This document shows positions 8,441 through 15,463 of a stretch of 64,000 bases of DNA, one piece after another; the stretch's first letter is position 1; each line of letters begins with the position of its first letter. Position numbers and translations under genes: made by a program. Location of the stretch: positions 1,860,001-1,924,000 of the forward strand of contig NZ_CP195847.1 in NCBI RefSeq assembly GCF_051513965.1, given 5' to 3'. Source of the stretch: Paramicrobacterium sp051513965. GTDB taxonomy: Bacteria; Actinomycetota; Actinomycetes; Actinomycetales; Microbacteriaceae. A model generated the notes under the pieces. The model saw only the letters and a list, made by a program, of their open reading frames with translations. It did not search any database and had not been told where the DNA came from.

Positions 8441-9460
8441 TCAAGCGGCCACGAGCCGGCGGGCGCCGGCCTCGAACTCGTCGAGGTCGCCCGTCTCCCC
8501 GAGACGATGAGCACGGCGTCCGAGAACGAGCATGTAGACGAGGAAGGCTGCGAGGGCGAGAGTCCCGATGCCGATTTTGATCGACCAGCCAAGCGCAGGC
8601 CCGATCTGCTGCTCAAGGGGCCACGGAGTCACGAATCCCTCGATGATGCCGGACACGAACAGCGCGATGATGAGTCCGACCGCGACCGTCACAAGGCTCC
8701 GCCCCTCGTGGGCGAGGGACTCCAGGCGTGTCATCCGGCCGGGTGCGACCCACCCCCAGAAGATTCGAAGCCCCGCGGCCGCCGCGACGAAGATGCTGGT
8801 GAGCTCGAGCTGTCCGTGCGGCGCGATGAAGAGGAAGAACGCGTCGCCCTGGTCATACGCGAACATCACGGCCCCGGTGATGCCGAGGTTCTGAGCGTTC
8901 TGCAGAACCACGTACGGAACCCACACTCCGGTGATTCCGAATGCAATGCACTGCGCCGCGATCCACGCGTTGTTCGTCCACACGCGTCCTGCGAACGAGG
9001 CGGCCGGGTTCTCCGAGTAGTACGAGACGAACTCTTCGTCGGCGAGATGCTTGAGATCGGCTTCGGAGCCGAAGTTCGCGAGAACCTGCGGGTTGCCGAA
9101 CGCCCATGAGCCGAACGCGAGCGCGATGATGATGGTCGCGACCGCGACGGCGAGCGTCAGCCAGCGCAGCCGATAGAGGGCCGCGGGAAGCTGCAGGAGG
9201 AAGAAACGCGGAAACTGCGACAGCACGTTGCGCGGTGCTCCCGTGAAGCGCAGCCGCACTCGTGAAAGCAGAACGCTGAGTCTGTCGCCAGTCCGCGTCG
9301 AGCCCGCGGTCGTCTTGATCGCGGAGAGCTGGGCTGCGGTGGCCTGGTAGCGGCGGATCATCTCGTCGGCTTCGGGGCCGCTCAGCCGACCGGAGCTCGC
9401 CAAGCTCTCGAGCCGTTCCCAGTCGGAACGGTGGGCTGCGGTGTAGGCGTCGAGGTCCAT
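8441..9460 (-). CDS. Stage II sporulation protein M (SpoIIM/DUF95) family membrane protein
   Basis: A 339-residue membrane protein of the SpoIIM (DUF95) family. A helical N-terminal region (MDLDAYTAAHRSDWERLESL) with the family pattern EADEMIRRYQATAAQLSAIKT precedes about five transmembrane segments, including FLFIAPHGQLELTSIFVAAAAG, typical of the family. It is divergent from the RDD-family gene with only 17 bases between starts, a common actinobacterial pairing. These bacteria do not sporulate, so the role is unrelated to engulfment and is unknown. Confidence 0.88.
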   Translation of the reverse strand: MDLDAYTAAHRSDWERLESLASSGRLSGPEADEMIRRYQATAAQLSAIKTTAGSTRTGDRLSVLLSRVRLRFTGAPRNVLSQFPRFFLLQLPAALYRLRWLTLAVAVATIIIALAFGSWAFGNPQVLANFGSEADLKHLADEEFVSYYSENPAASFAGRVWTNNAWIAAQCIAFGITGVWVPYVVLQNAQNLGITGAVMFAYDQGDAFFLFIAPHGQLELTSIFVAAAAGLRIFWGWVAPGRMTRLESLAHEGRSLVTVAVGLIIALFVSGIIEGFVTPWPLEQQIGPALGWSIKIGIGTLALAAFLVYMLVLGRRAHRLGETGDLDEFEAGARRLVAA

Positions 9461-9477
9461 CTGATTAGATGATACCC
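9461..9477. promoter_or_regulatory. Overlapping divergent start region, spoIIM / RDD
   Basis: Only 17 bases separate the two starts. On the minus strand TATCAT (9474-9469) lies 8 bases before the SpoIIM ATG. On the plus strand the same bases read TAGATGATACCC before ATG 9478. Both promoters must reach into the opposing coding sequence and at least the minus transcript looks leaderless. Confidence 0.5.
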
Positions 9478-10317
9478 ATGAGCGCCATCTCCCCCACCCG
9501 CGTCGAGGCGGACGAGTTCATCACGGGTGAGGCCGTTGCACTCGATGTGCGGGCCGCGAGCTTTCTGCTCCGCGCGGCGGGGACGATGATCGACGTCCTC
9601 CTGAGCCTGCTCGTCGGGTTCGTCCTGTTCATGCTGCTGACGGTGGCTGTCGCGCGGTGGGGAATGGACCAGGCGGCGCTCCAGGCATGGGCCATCGCGA
9701 TCGTCGTCTTCTCGACGATCATTCTGCCGACCGGCGTCGAGCTGCTCATGCGCGGCCGTTCGCTCGGGAAGCTCGCCGTTGGTGCTCGCGTCGTCCGCGA
9801 TGATGGCGGAGCGATCTCCTTTCGCCACGCGTTCATACGCTCACTCACGGGCTTCTTCGAGATCTACATGACGCTCGGCGGGGGTGCCGCTCTCGTGGGG
9901 CTCATGAACGCTCGCGCCAAGCGCATCGGCGATACGCTCGCGGGCACGTACGCGCAACATGAGCGGGTTCCGCGGATCCGATCGAATGCATATCCCGTGC
10001 CGGCCCCGCTCGCCGACTGGGCGACGATCGCCGATGTCGGGCGCCTTCCGGATCGCCTCTCACGACGCATCGCGCAGTTCATCGAGCAGGCCGCGGGCAT
10101 GACCCTGCCCTCGCGTATGCGCCTGGCCCACGAACTCGCGACCGAAGCAGCCGCATACGTCTCGCCGGTTCCTCCCGTCGATCCGCTGATGTTCCTCTAC
10201 GCCGTCGCGGCAGTTCGCCGGGACCGCTCATACCGAGCGCTCCTGCTCGAGCGTGATCGGCTGGCGCGTCTGCAGCCGGTGCTCACGCGAAACCCGCACG
10301 CGTTTCCAGAGCGCTGA
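9478..10317 (+). CDS. RDD-family membrane protein
   Basis: A 279-residue protein (ATG at 9478; an earlier in-frame ATG at 9469 is unlikely). The RDD domain spans about residues 20-140: conserved Arg in SFLLRAAGTMIDVLLSLLVG and the Asp-containing ANAKRIGDTLAG-type motif (NARAKRIGDTLAGTYAQHE), with three transmembrane helices. The C-terminal half is a soluble helical region (about 160-279) without recognised motif. Function is unknown; RDD proteins have been linked to transport. Partner of the divergent SpoIIM-family gene. Confidence 0.88.
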   Translation: MSAISPTRVEADEFITGEAVALDVRAASFLLRAAGTMIDVLLSLLVGFVLFMLLTVAVARWGMDQAALQAWAIAIVVFSTIILPTGVELLMRGRSLGKLAVGARVVRDDGGAISFRHAFIRSLTGFFEIYMTLGGGAALVGLMNARAKRIGDTLAGTYAQHERVPRIRSNAYPVPAPLADWATIADVGRLPDRLSRRIAQFIEQAAGMTLPSRMRLAHELATEAAAYVSPVPPVDPLMFLYAVAAVRRDRSYRALLLERDRLARLQPVLTRNPHAFPER

Positions 10318-10322
10318 ACAGC

Positions 10323-11798
10323 TCAGTAGCGGTAATGCTCCAGCTTGTACGGTCCCTCGACATCGACGCCGATGTAAGCGGCCTGATCCGGCGTGAGCGT
10401 CGTAAGCTTCACGCCGAGAGCATCCAGGTGGAGGCGAGCCACCTTCTCATCGAGTCGCTTCGGCAGAACGTGCACATCGGTTGCATATTCCTCTGAGCGC
10501 GTGTGCAACTCGATCTGAGCGAGCACCTGATTCGCGAACGAGTTGCTCATCACGAATGATGGGTGACCGGTGGCGTTACCGAGGTTCATGAGGCGACCCT
10601 CGCTGAGGACGAGCACAGACCGACCGGTCGGCAGCTTCCATTCGTGCACCTGCGGCTTGATCTCGACCTTCACGACGCCGTCGACTGCGGCAAGGCCCGC
10701 CATGTCGATCTCATTGTCGAAGTGGCCGACGTTTGCGACGATCGCAAGATGCTTCATCGCGAGGATGTGCTCCGCACGCACGACGTCGCGGTTGCCCGTG
10801 CAGGTGACGACGATGTCCACCTGATCGATGACGGACTCAAGAGTCGCCACTTGGAAGCCATCCATCGCGGCCTGCAGCGCACAGATCGGGTCAACTTCGG
10901 ACACGATGACTCGCGCACCCTGCCCCCGCAGCGCGTCGGCTGCCCCCTTTCCCACGTCACCGTACCCGACGACGAAGGCGACCTTTCCGCCGATCAGCAC
11001 GTCAGTTGCCCGGTTCAGACCGTCGGGCAGGGAGTGTCGGATGCCGTAACGGTTGTCAAACTTCGACTTCGTCACCGAGTCATTGACGTTGATCGCGGGA
11101 AACAGCAGCTTGCCATCTCTGGCCAGCTCATACAGGCGGTGCACGCCGGTGGTGGTCTCCTCTGTCACCCCGGTGATCTCTTCGGCGATGCGGGTCCACC
11201 GATCCGGAGAGGCTTCGAGCGAGCGCCGCAGCACGTCGAGGATGACGCCGTACTCGGCGCTGTCTTCCGCGCTCTGCTCCGGAACGCTCCCGGCGTGCTC
11301 GAACTCACGCCCGGTGTGCACGAGAAGAGTCGCATCGCCGCCGTCATCGAGAATGAGGTTCGGTCCGATCCAGTCCGCTCCGGCGACCTCGGCTTCCGAG
11401 CTCCAGTCGAAGATGCGCTCGGTGCACCCCCAGTACTCCTCGAGCGTCTCGCCCTTCCAGGCGAAGACCGGCACGCCCGCGGGCGCCTCGATCGTTCCCT
11501 CTGGTCCGACGACCACGGCCGCGGCGGCTTCGTCCTGCGTCGAGTAGATGTTGCAGCTCGCCCAGCGCACCTGGGCGCCGAGCGCCACGAGAGTCTCGAT
11601 CAGAACTGCCGTCTGCACGGTCATGTGCAGGGAGCCCGCGATCCGCGCACCGGCAAGAGGCTTGCTCGCGCCGAACTCCTCGCGAAGCGACATGAGGCCC
11701 GGCATCTCGTTCTCGGCGAGCCGAAGCTGATGGCGACCGGCCTCGGCGAGCGAGATGTCGGCGATCTGGAAGTCGAAGGGTGCGGAAGCGCTGCTCAT
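10323..11798 (-). CDS. ahcY: Adenosylhomocysteinase
   Basis: A 491-residue S-adenosyl-L-homocysteine hydrolase that splits SAH into adenosine and homocysteine in the methyl cycle. The substrate site INVNDSVTKSKFDNRYG (236-252) holds catalytic Lys244, Asp248 and Asn249. The NAD-binding loop is GYGDVGKG (278-285), and the C-terminal tail ends KLEHYRY, the family signature. The length matches actinobacterial AhcY. It lies 29 bases downstream of manB on the same strand and may be co-transcribed; a GAGAAT 6 bases before the ATG could also give a leaderless transcript. Confidence 0.97.
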   Translation of the reverse strand: MSSASAPFDFQIADISLAEAGRHQLRLAENEMPGLMSLREEFGASKPLAGARIAGSLHMTVQTAVLIETLVALGAQVRWASCNIYSTQDEAAAAVVVGPEGTIEAPAGVPVFAWKGETLEEYWGCTERIFDWSSEAEVAGADWIGPNLILDDGGDATLLVHTGREFEHAGSVPEQSAEDSAEYGVILDVLRRSLEASPDRWTRIAEEITGVTEETTTGVHRLYELARDGKLLFPAINVNDSVTKSKFDNRYGIRHSLPDGLNRATDVLIGGKVAFVVGYGDVGKGAADALRGQGARVIVSEVDPICALQAAMDGFQVATLESVIDQVDIVVTCTGNRDVVRAEHILAMKHLAIVANVGHFDNEIDMAGLAAVDGVVKVEIKPQVHEWKLPTGRSVLVLSEGRLMNLGNATGHPSFVMSNSFANQVLAQIELHTRSEEYATDVHVLPKRLDEKVARLHLDALGVKLTTLTPDQAAYIGVDVEGPYKLEHYRY

Positions 11799-11827
11799 GC
11801 TCTCATTCTCGCAGACCCTCTCAGCCC

Positions 11828-13267
11828 TCAGGCACGAATGAGCGCGAGCACCTCGTCTCGGACGCGTTCCATCGTGGCGAGGTCAGCACCCTCGACATTG
11901 AGCCGCAGCAGTGGCTCGGTGTTCGACGGGCGCACGTTGAACCACCAGAACGGCTCGCCCTCGGGCGTGTGCCCGCGGACGGTCAGTCCGTCGAGCTCGT
12001 CAAACTCGGCACGAGCCTGGAAGGCCTCGACGATTCGCGCGTAGGCCTGCGGAACGTCTTCGACGGTCGAATTGATCTCGCCGGACTGCTGGTACGGGCT
12101 GAACTCCTCGGCGAAGACAGAGAGGGGATGCGGCTGCCCGCCGAATTCCGCGAGTACGTGCATCGCCGCGAGCATCCCATTGTCTGCACCCCAGAAGTCC
12201 CTGAAGTAATAGTGCGCGGAATGCTCACCCCCGAAGATCGCGCCGGTCTCGCGCATCATCGCCTTGATGAGCGAGTGTCCGACCCGCGTGCGCACCGGGG
12301 TGGCGCCGTGAGCCTCAATCGTCTCGGAGACGCAGCGCGAGGTGATCAGATTGTGCAGCACTTGGATCGGAGCATCCGAGTCACTGTTCTCGCGCTCGCG
12401 ACGGATCTCGCGCACCGCCACGATTGCTGTGACCGCGGAAGGGCTCACCGGGTCGCCGTTCTCGTCGACCACGAAGCACCGGTCCGCATCGCCGTCGAAG
12501 GCGAGCCCAGCGTCTGCACCGTGTTCGATCACGGCCTTCTTGAGGTCCACAAGGTTCTGCGGATCGAGCGGGTTGGCCTCGTGATTCGGGAAGGTGCCGT
12601 CGAGTTCGAAGTACAGCGGGACGACCTCGATCGGCAGTTCGGGAAGACCTGCGGCGGTACCGAGAACAGCGGGCACCGTCAGCCCACCCATGCCGTTTCC
12701 TGCGTCGACCACGACCTTCAGCGGTCGGATGTCATCGAGCGGAACAAAGCGCCGCAGCGCCTCAGCGTAATCGGCGAGGACGTCCGCCTGACGCACCTCA
12801 CCGGGGTTCGCACTCACCGGAATGCCCGAACGGAGGTACTCGATCGCGCGGTCGCGGATCGCGGCGAGACCCGTGTCGCGCGAGAGCGTCTGCGCTCCAG
12901 CACGCGAGAGCTTGATGCCGTTGTAGGTCGCGGGGTTGTGACTCGCAGTGAACATCGCCGCCGCGGCATCCATCGCCCCCGAGGCGAAGTAGTTCTCGTC
13001 GGTCGAGCAGAGTCCAATTGACACGACGTTCGCGCCGCGTGCGCGCGCCCCGGCGGAGAACGCAGCGGCAAAGCGCGGAGAGGAGTCGCGCATGTCATGG
13101 CCGACGACGACGTCGGCGTCCGCCGCGTCGATCTCGTCGACGAACGCCGCACCGAGGGCCTCGACGATGTCGTCCGTCAGGTCGACGTCGACGAGCCCGC
13201 GAACGTCGTACGCCTTCACGGCCGCTGTCAGGCGTTCAGCCGCCGATCTTCCGAGCTTCGGGCTCAC
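11828..13267 (-). CDS. manB: Phosphomannomutase/phosphoglucomutase
   Basis: A 479-residue alpha-D-phosphohexomutase that interconverts mannose-6-phosphate and mannose-1-phosphate for GDP-mannose and cell-envelope glycans. Phosphoserine Ser109 is in TASHNPATYNG, the metal loop is DGDADRCFV, the sugar-binding loop GGEHSAHYYFRDF, and the phosphate-binding loop RPSNTEPLLRL. I chose the GTG at 13267, which overlaps the DUF3499 stop (GTGA); the longer reading frame would run through that gene. The order manB-DUF3499-zincin-like-whiB2 matches Rv3257c-Rv3260c of M. tuberculosis. Confidence 0.93.
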   Translation of the reverse strand: MSPKLGRSAAERLTAAVKAYDVRGLVDVDLTDDIVEALGAAFVDEIDAADADVVVGHDMRDSSPRFAAAFSAGARARGANVVSIGLCSTDENYFASGAMDAAAAMFTASHNPATYNGIKLSRAGAQTLSRDTGLAAIRDRAIEYLRSGIPVSANPGEVRQADVLADYAEALRRFVPLDDIRPLKVVVDAGNGMGGLTVPAVLGTAAGLPELPIEVVPLYFELDGTFPNHEANPLDPQNLVDLKKAVIEHGADAGLAFDGDADRCFVVDENGDPVSPSAVTAIVAVREIRRERENSDSDAPIQVLHNLITSRCVSETIEAHGATPVRTRVGHSLIKAMMRETGAIFGGEHSAHYYFRDFWGADNGMLAAMHVLAEFGGQPHPLSVFAEEFSPYQQSGEINSTVEDVPQAYARIVEAFQARAEFDELDGLTVRGHTPEGEPFWWFNVRPSNTEPLLRLNVEGADLATMERVRDEVLALIRA

Positions 13268-13476
13268 CGTGCCTCCGACCAGTCTGCATGCTTGATGATC
13301 TGCCACCCCTGCGGCGTCGACAGTCGCTCCGCGTGGATCGCGCACAGATCGTAGCTGTGCGGGTCACGCGTCAATCCCAGCGGCCCCAGTACGGCCATCT
13401 GGTCCGCGTAGTCGTATGTGAGCGTAGAGACCGCCTCGCGGCCGCAACCCACACGGGAGCAGAGTCTGTCGTCCAT
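13264..13476 (-). CDS. DUF3499 small zinc-ribbon-like protein
   Basis: A 70-residue protein beginning MDDRLCSRVGCGREAVSTLTY. A Cys-x4-Cys pair near the N-terminus (C6, C11) and a C-terminal DLCAIHAERL element suggest a small metal-binding fold. It is a DUF3499 member, the actinobacterial gene conserved next to manB and whiB2. The start is chosen at 13476 because TAAACT lies 7 bases upstream (leaderless). The stop overlaps the manB GTG. Function unknown. Confidence 0.88.
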   Translation of the reverse strand: MDDRLCSRVGCGREAVSTLTYDYADQMAVLGPLGLTRDPHSYDLCAIHAERLSTPQGWQIIKHADWSEAR

Positions 13477-13483
13477 CGAAATC

Positions 13484-13544
13484 AGTTTACGGTGCTTTCC
13501 CACCCGGGCCCTCTCCCCAATCTGGGGCCGTGCTGCCATACGAT
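13484..13544. promoter_or_regulatory. Divergent leaderless promoters, DUF3499 / zincin-like
   Basis: On the minus strand TAAACT (13489-13484) lies 7 bases before the DUF3499 ATG. On the plus strand TACGAT (13539-13544) lies 6 bases before ATG 13551. No convincing -35 box is visible for either. A GC-rich inverted segment CCCCAA/TCTGGGG lies between them. Confidence 0.6.
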
Positions 13545-13550
13545 GAGGTT

Positions 13551-14003
13551 ATGGCACGACGCATCTCCGGGCGAGGCAAGCGTGAGATGTTCGCTCGCCC
13601 CGCTCCCCGGCACGACCGTCATGGACGCGCAGGCCGCAGCTCAGTGCTGCGTCCGCCGCTTCGCCCTCTCGCCGGTCGCGTCGACCTCTTCGCAATCAGC
13701 GTCACGGCTGCCGCTGAATACCTGCGAGGAGCTTACCCGGAGGAGCTCGGCGACGTGCAATTCGCGATCGCGGGCATGCCGACGAGCATTCAGCACGGCG
13801 ACGGTCTCGACCGCTGGAGCATCAACCGAGATGAACGTCTCATCGTGCTGTATCGCGTGCCCATCCAGCGCCTCACACGGCTGCACATCGATGATGACCT
13901 TCACCGCCGCATGGCAGCCGAGAGCTGCACCTTTCAGGCTGCAGCCGAGTACATCGGGCTCGACCCCTGGGAGATCGACCCCGGCTTTCCAGGCTCGCGC
14001 TGA
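13551..14003 (+). CDS. Zincin-like (PF06262-type) family protein, apparently lacking HExxH
   Basis: A 150-residue protein at the position of Rv3259 (annotated metallopeptidase family) in the conserved manB-whiB2 region. The body begins at VDLFAISVTAAAEYLRGAYPEELGDVQFAIAGMPT, matching this family by recall, and ends AAEYIGLDPWEIDPGF. I see no HExxH zinc motif; the corresponding region reads RLHIDDDLHRRMAAES. The N-terminus is basic (MARRISGRGKREMFARP). Start chosen by the TACGAT element 6 bases upstream. If the assignment is right this is probably a non-catalytic relative. Confidence 0.65.
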   Translation: MARRISGRGKREMFARPAPRHDRHGRAGRSSVLRPPLRPLAGRVDLFAISVTAAAEYLRGAYPEELGDVQFAIAGMPTSIQHGDGLDRWSINRDERLIVLYRVPIQRLTRLHIDDDLHRRMAAESCTFQAAAEYIGLDPWEIDPGFPGSR

Positions 14004-14020
14004 GACGTCATCTCACCCGC

Positions 14021-14042
14021 GAGCAGACGACGAGCAGACGAC
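14021..14042 (+). repeat. Tandem 11-bp duplication
   Basis: GAGCAGACGAC occurs twice in immediate succession (14021-14031 and 14032-14042) in the short gap between the convergent zincin-like and DUF5719 genes. No hairpin terminator is visible there. Confidence 0.8.
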
Positions 14043-14065
14043 GGCGATTCGCGGTCGACGGCGAC

Positions 14066-15463
14066 TCAGCGCACGTAGACGTCAACCGGTTCGGATGCCG
14101 GCTTCGGTGGCGTGATCGTGAACGACGACACCTCCGTGCCCTTGCCGTAGGTGACTGCGGCCATCACCGGCGCGGACGGGTCCACCGTGAGCGGATCACT
14201 GGCCTCCGCCGTGACCATTCCGCCGGGCTCGATCGTCTCCGACCGGTCTCCGATCGCGACGTCGACCGATTCGTCGCCGGGATTCGTCACGACGAGTGTC
14301 GGTTCGGGTCCTGGAGCTGCGGGCACCTCGAACGCCGAGTTCAGCGGGTCCGCCGAACTGAACCAGGTGAAGTCGCCCTGCTTATCGTCTTCGGTCGTCG
14401 TTCGGGCAGACGCCACGATCGGCGATGAGGCATCCAATTCGATGCTGTAGCGCCCGGAGTCGAGCGAGGTCAGGGGAAACTCGGTGACCGTCTGCGCCTT
14501 GATGTCGACGTCGAACGTCTCGACGGTGTCGCCGTCTTCGTCGGTCACCGTCGCTGCGACGTGCGTCGGCTTATCCTCCGTGGCGTACAGGCGAAGAGAC
14601 GGCGTCCGGTCGTCATACGAGCCCGTCGAGACCTTCGGCTGTCCGCCGTAGATCGTCACGGCAGGAATCCAGACACTCTCCGAGGGGGCAGCACCAGCGC
14701 CGGCCATCTCGATGCCCGCCGGGACCAGCCCGCGGATCGACGACTGCTGCAGCCACGCCTGAATGTCGGTGCCTGTACTCGTCACATGGACGACGGGCAT
14801 CACCGTGTTGGGGGCGATGCCCGCCAGAGACACGACCTTCTGCGATCGTGGCGCGATGAGCAGTCCCTTGCTGTTCGGGCTCTCGATCGGCCCGTTCTCC
14901 CCCGAGACCTCAAGGTCGACACTCGCTTCGACGTCCGTCGGATTGTTCAGTACGACGAGACTCGTGCGTCCGACATCCGTCGACCCTGCAGAGAGCCACA
15001 GTTCATTGGCCGTCTCACGGCACTCGGATGCCGCGAAACCCGCGGTCGTCTCCGTCGTGACGTTCTGCGAGAGTGCCGCCGCCGACAGCGCGCCGTCGGC
15101 GATCGCATCCGCTGACAGGGACACCGTCGCCGGGCCGTCAGCATCGGAGGTGACGTCCGGTGCGGCGATCGAATCGGTCACTAGCTCTGCATCGTCGGTG
15201 GCGTGGCTGGCGAGAGTGGGGTCGCCGAGGCGGGTCACCGCCGTAGCGGCATCCGCGTCTCGGCCGACGTCGAGAAGACTCCCCGCACAGACCCGGAGCT
15301 GATCAGACGGCACGGGCGTGACCTTCTCGGGAACCGCCTCGGCCCGATACGACGGAGCGTCCACGAAGAACGCGGCGGTGCCGCAGAGTCCGAGCACGAC
15401 GACCGTCGTCGCACCCACTGCGGTGCGGACGCCGACGCCCCAGAGCGTATTCAGCTTCGTCAC
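14066..15463 (-). CDS. DUF5719 family exported protein
   Basis: A 465-residue protein with an N-terminal membrane anchor or signal (GVGVRTAVGATTVVVLGLCGTAAFFV, about 9-34) and a long extracytoplasmic region of beta-sandwich character rich in Thr, Ser, Val and Asp. It matches DUF5719, the family encoded next to a large membrane glycosyltransferase in actinobacteria near whiB2. The ATG overlaps the glycosyltransferase stop (ATGA at 15460-15463), so the two are translationally coupled and probably act together in envelope glycan assembly. No catalytic motif is seen. Confidence 0.85.
   Translation of the reverse strand: MTKLNTLWGVGVRTAVGATTVVVLGLCGTAAFFVDAPSYRAEAVPEKVTPVPSDQLRVCAGSLLDVGRDADAATAVTRLGDPTLASHATDDAELVTDSIAAPDVTSDADGPATVSLSADAIADGALSAAALSQNVTTETTAGFAASECRETANELWLSAGSTDVGRTSLVVLNNPTDVEASVDLEVSGENGPIESPNSKGLLIAPRSQKVVSLAGIAPNTVMPVVHVTSTGTDIQAWLQQSSIRGLVPAGIEMAGAGAAPSESVWIPAVTIYGGQPKVSTGSYDDRTPSLRLYATEDKPTHVAATVTDEDGDTVETFDVDIKAQTVTEFPLTSLDSGRYSIELDASSPIVASARTTTEDDKQGDFTWFSSADPLNSAFEVPAAPGPEPTLVVTNPGDESVDVAIGDRSETIEPGGMVTAEASDPLTVDPSAPVMAAVTYGKGTEVSSFTITPPKPASEPVDVYVR

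Noticed and set aside
10563..12044. 493-residue open frame spanning ahcY and manB on the opposite strand
   Set aside because: Crosses two confidently assigned genes and their gap.
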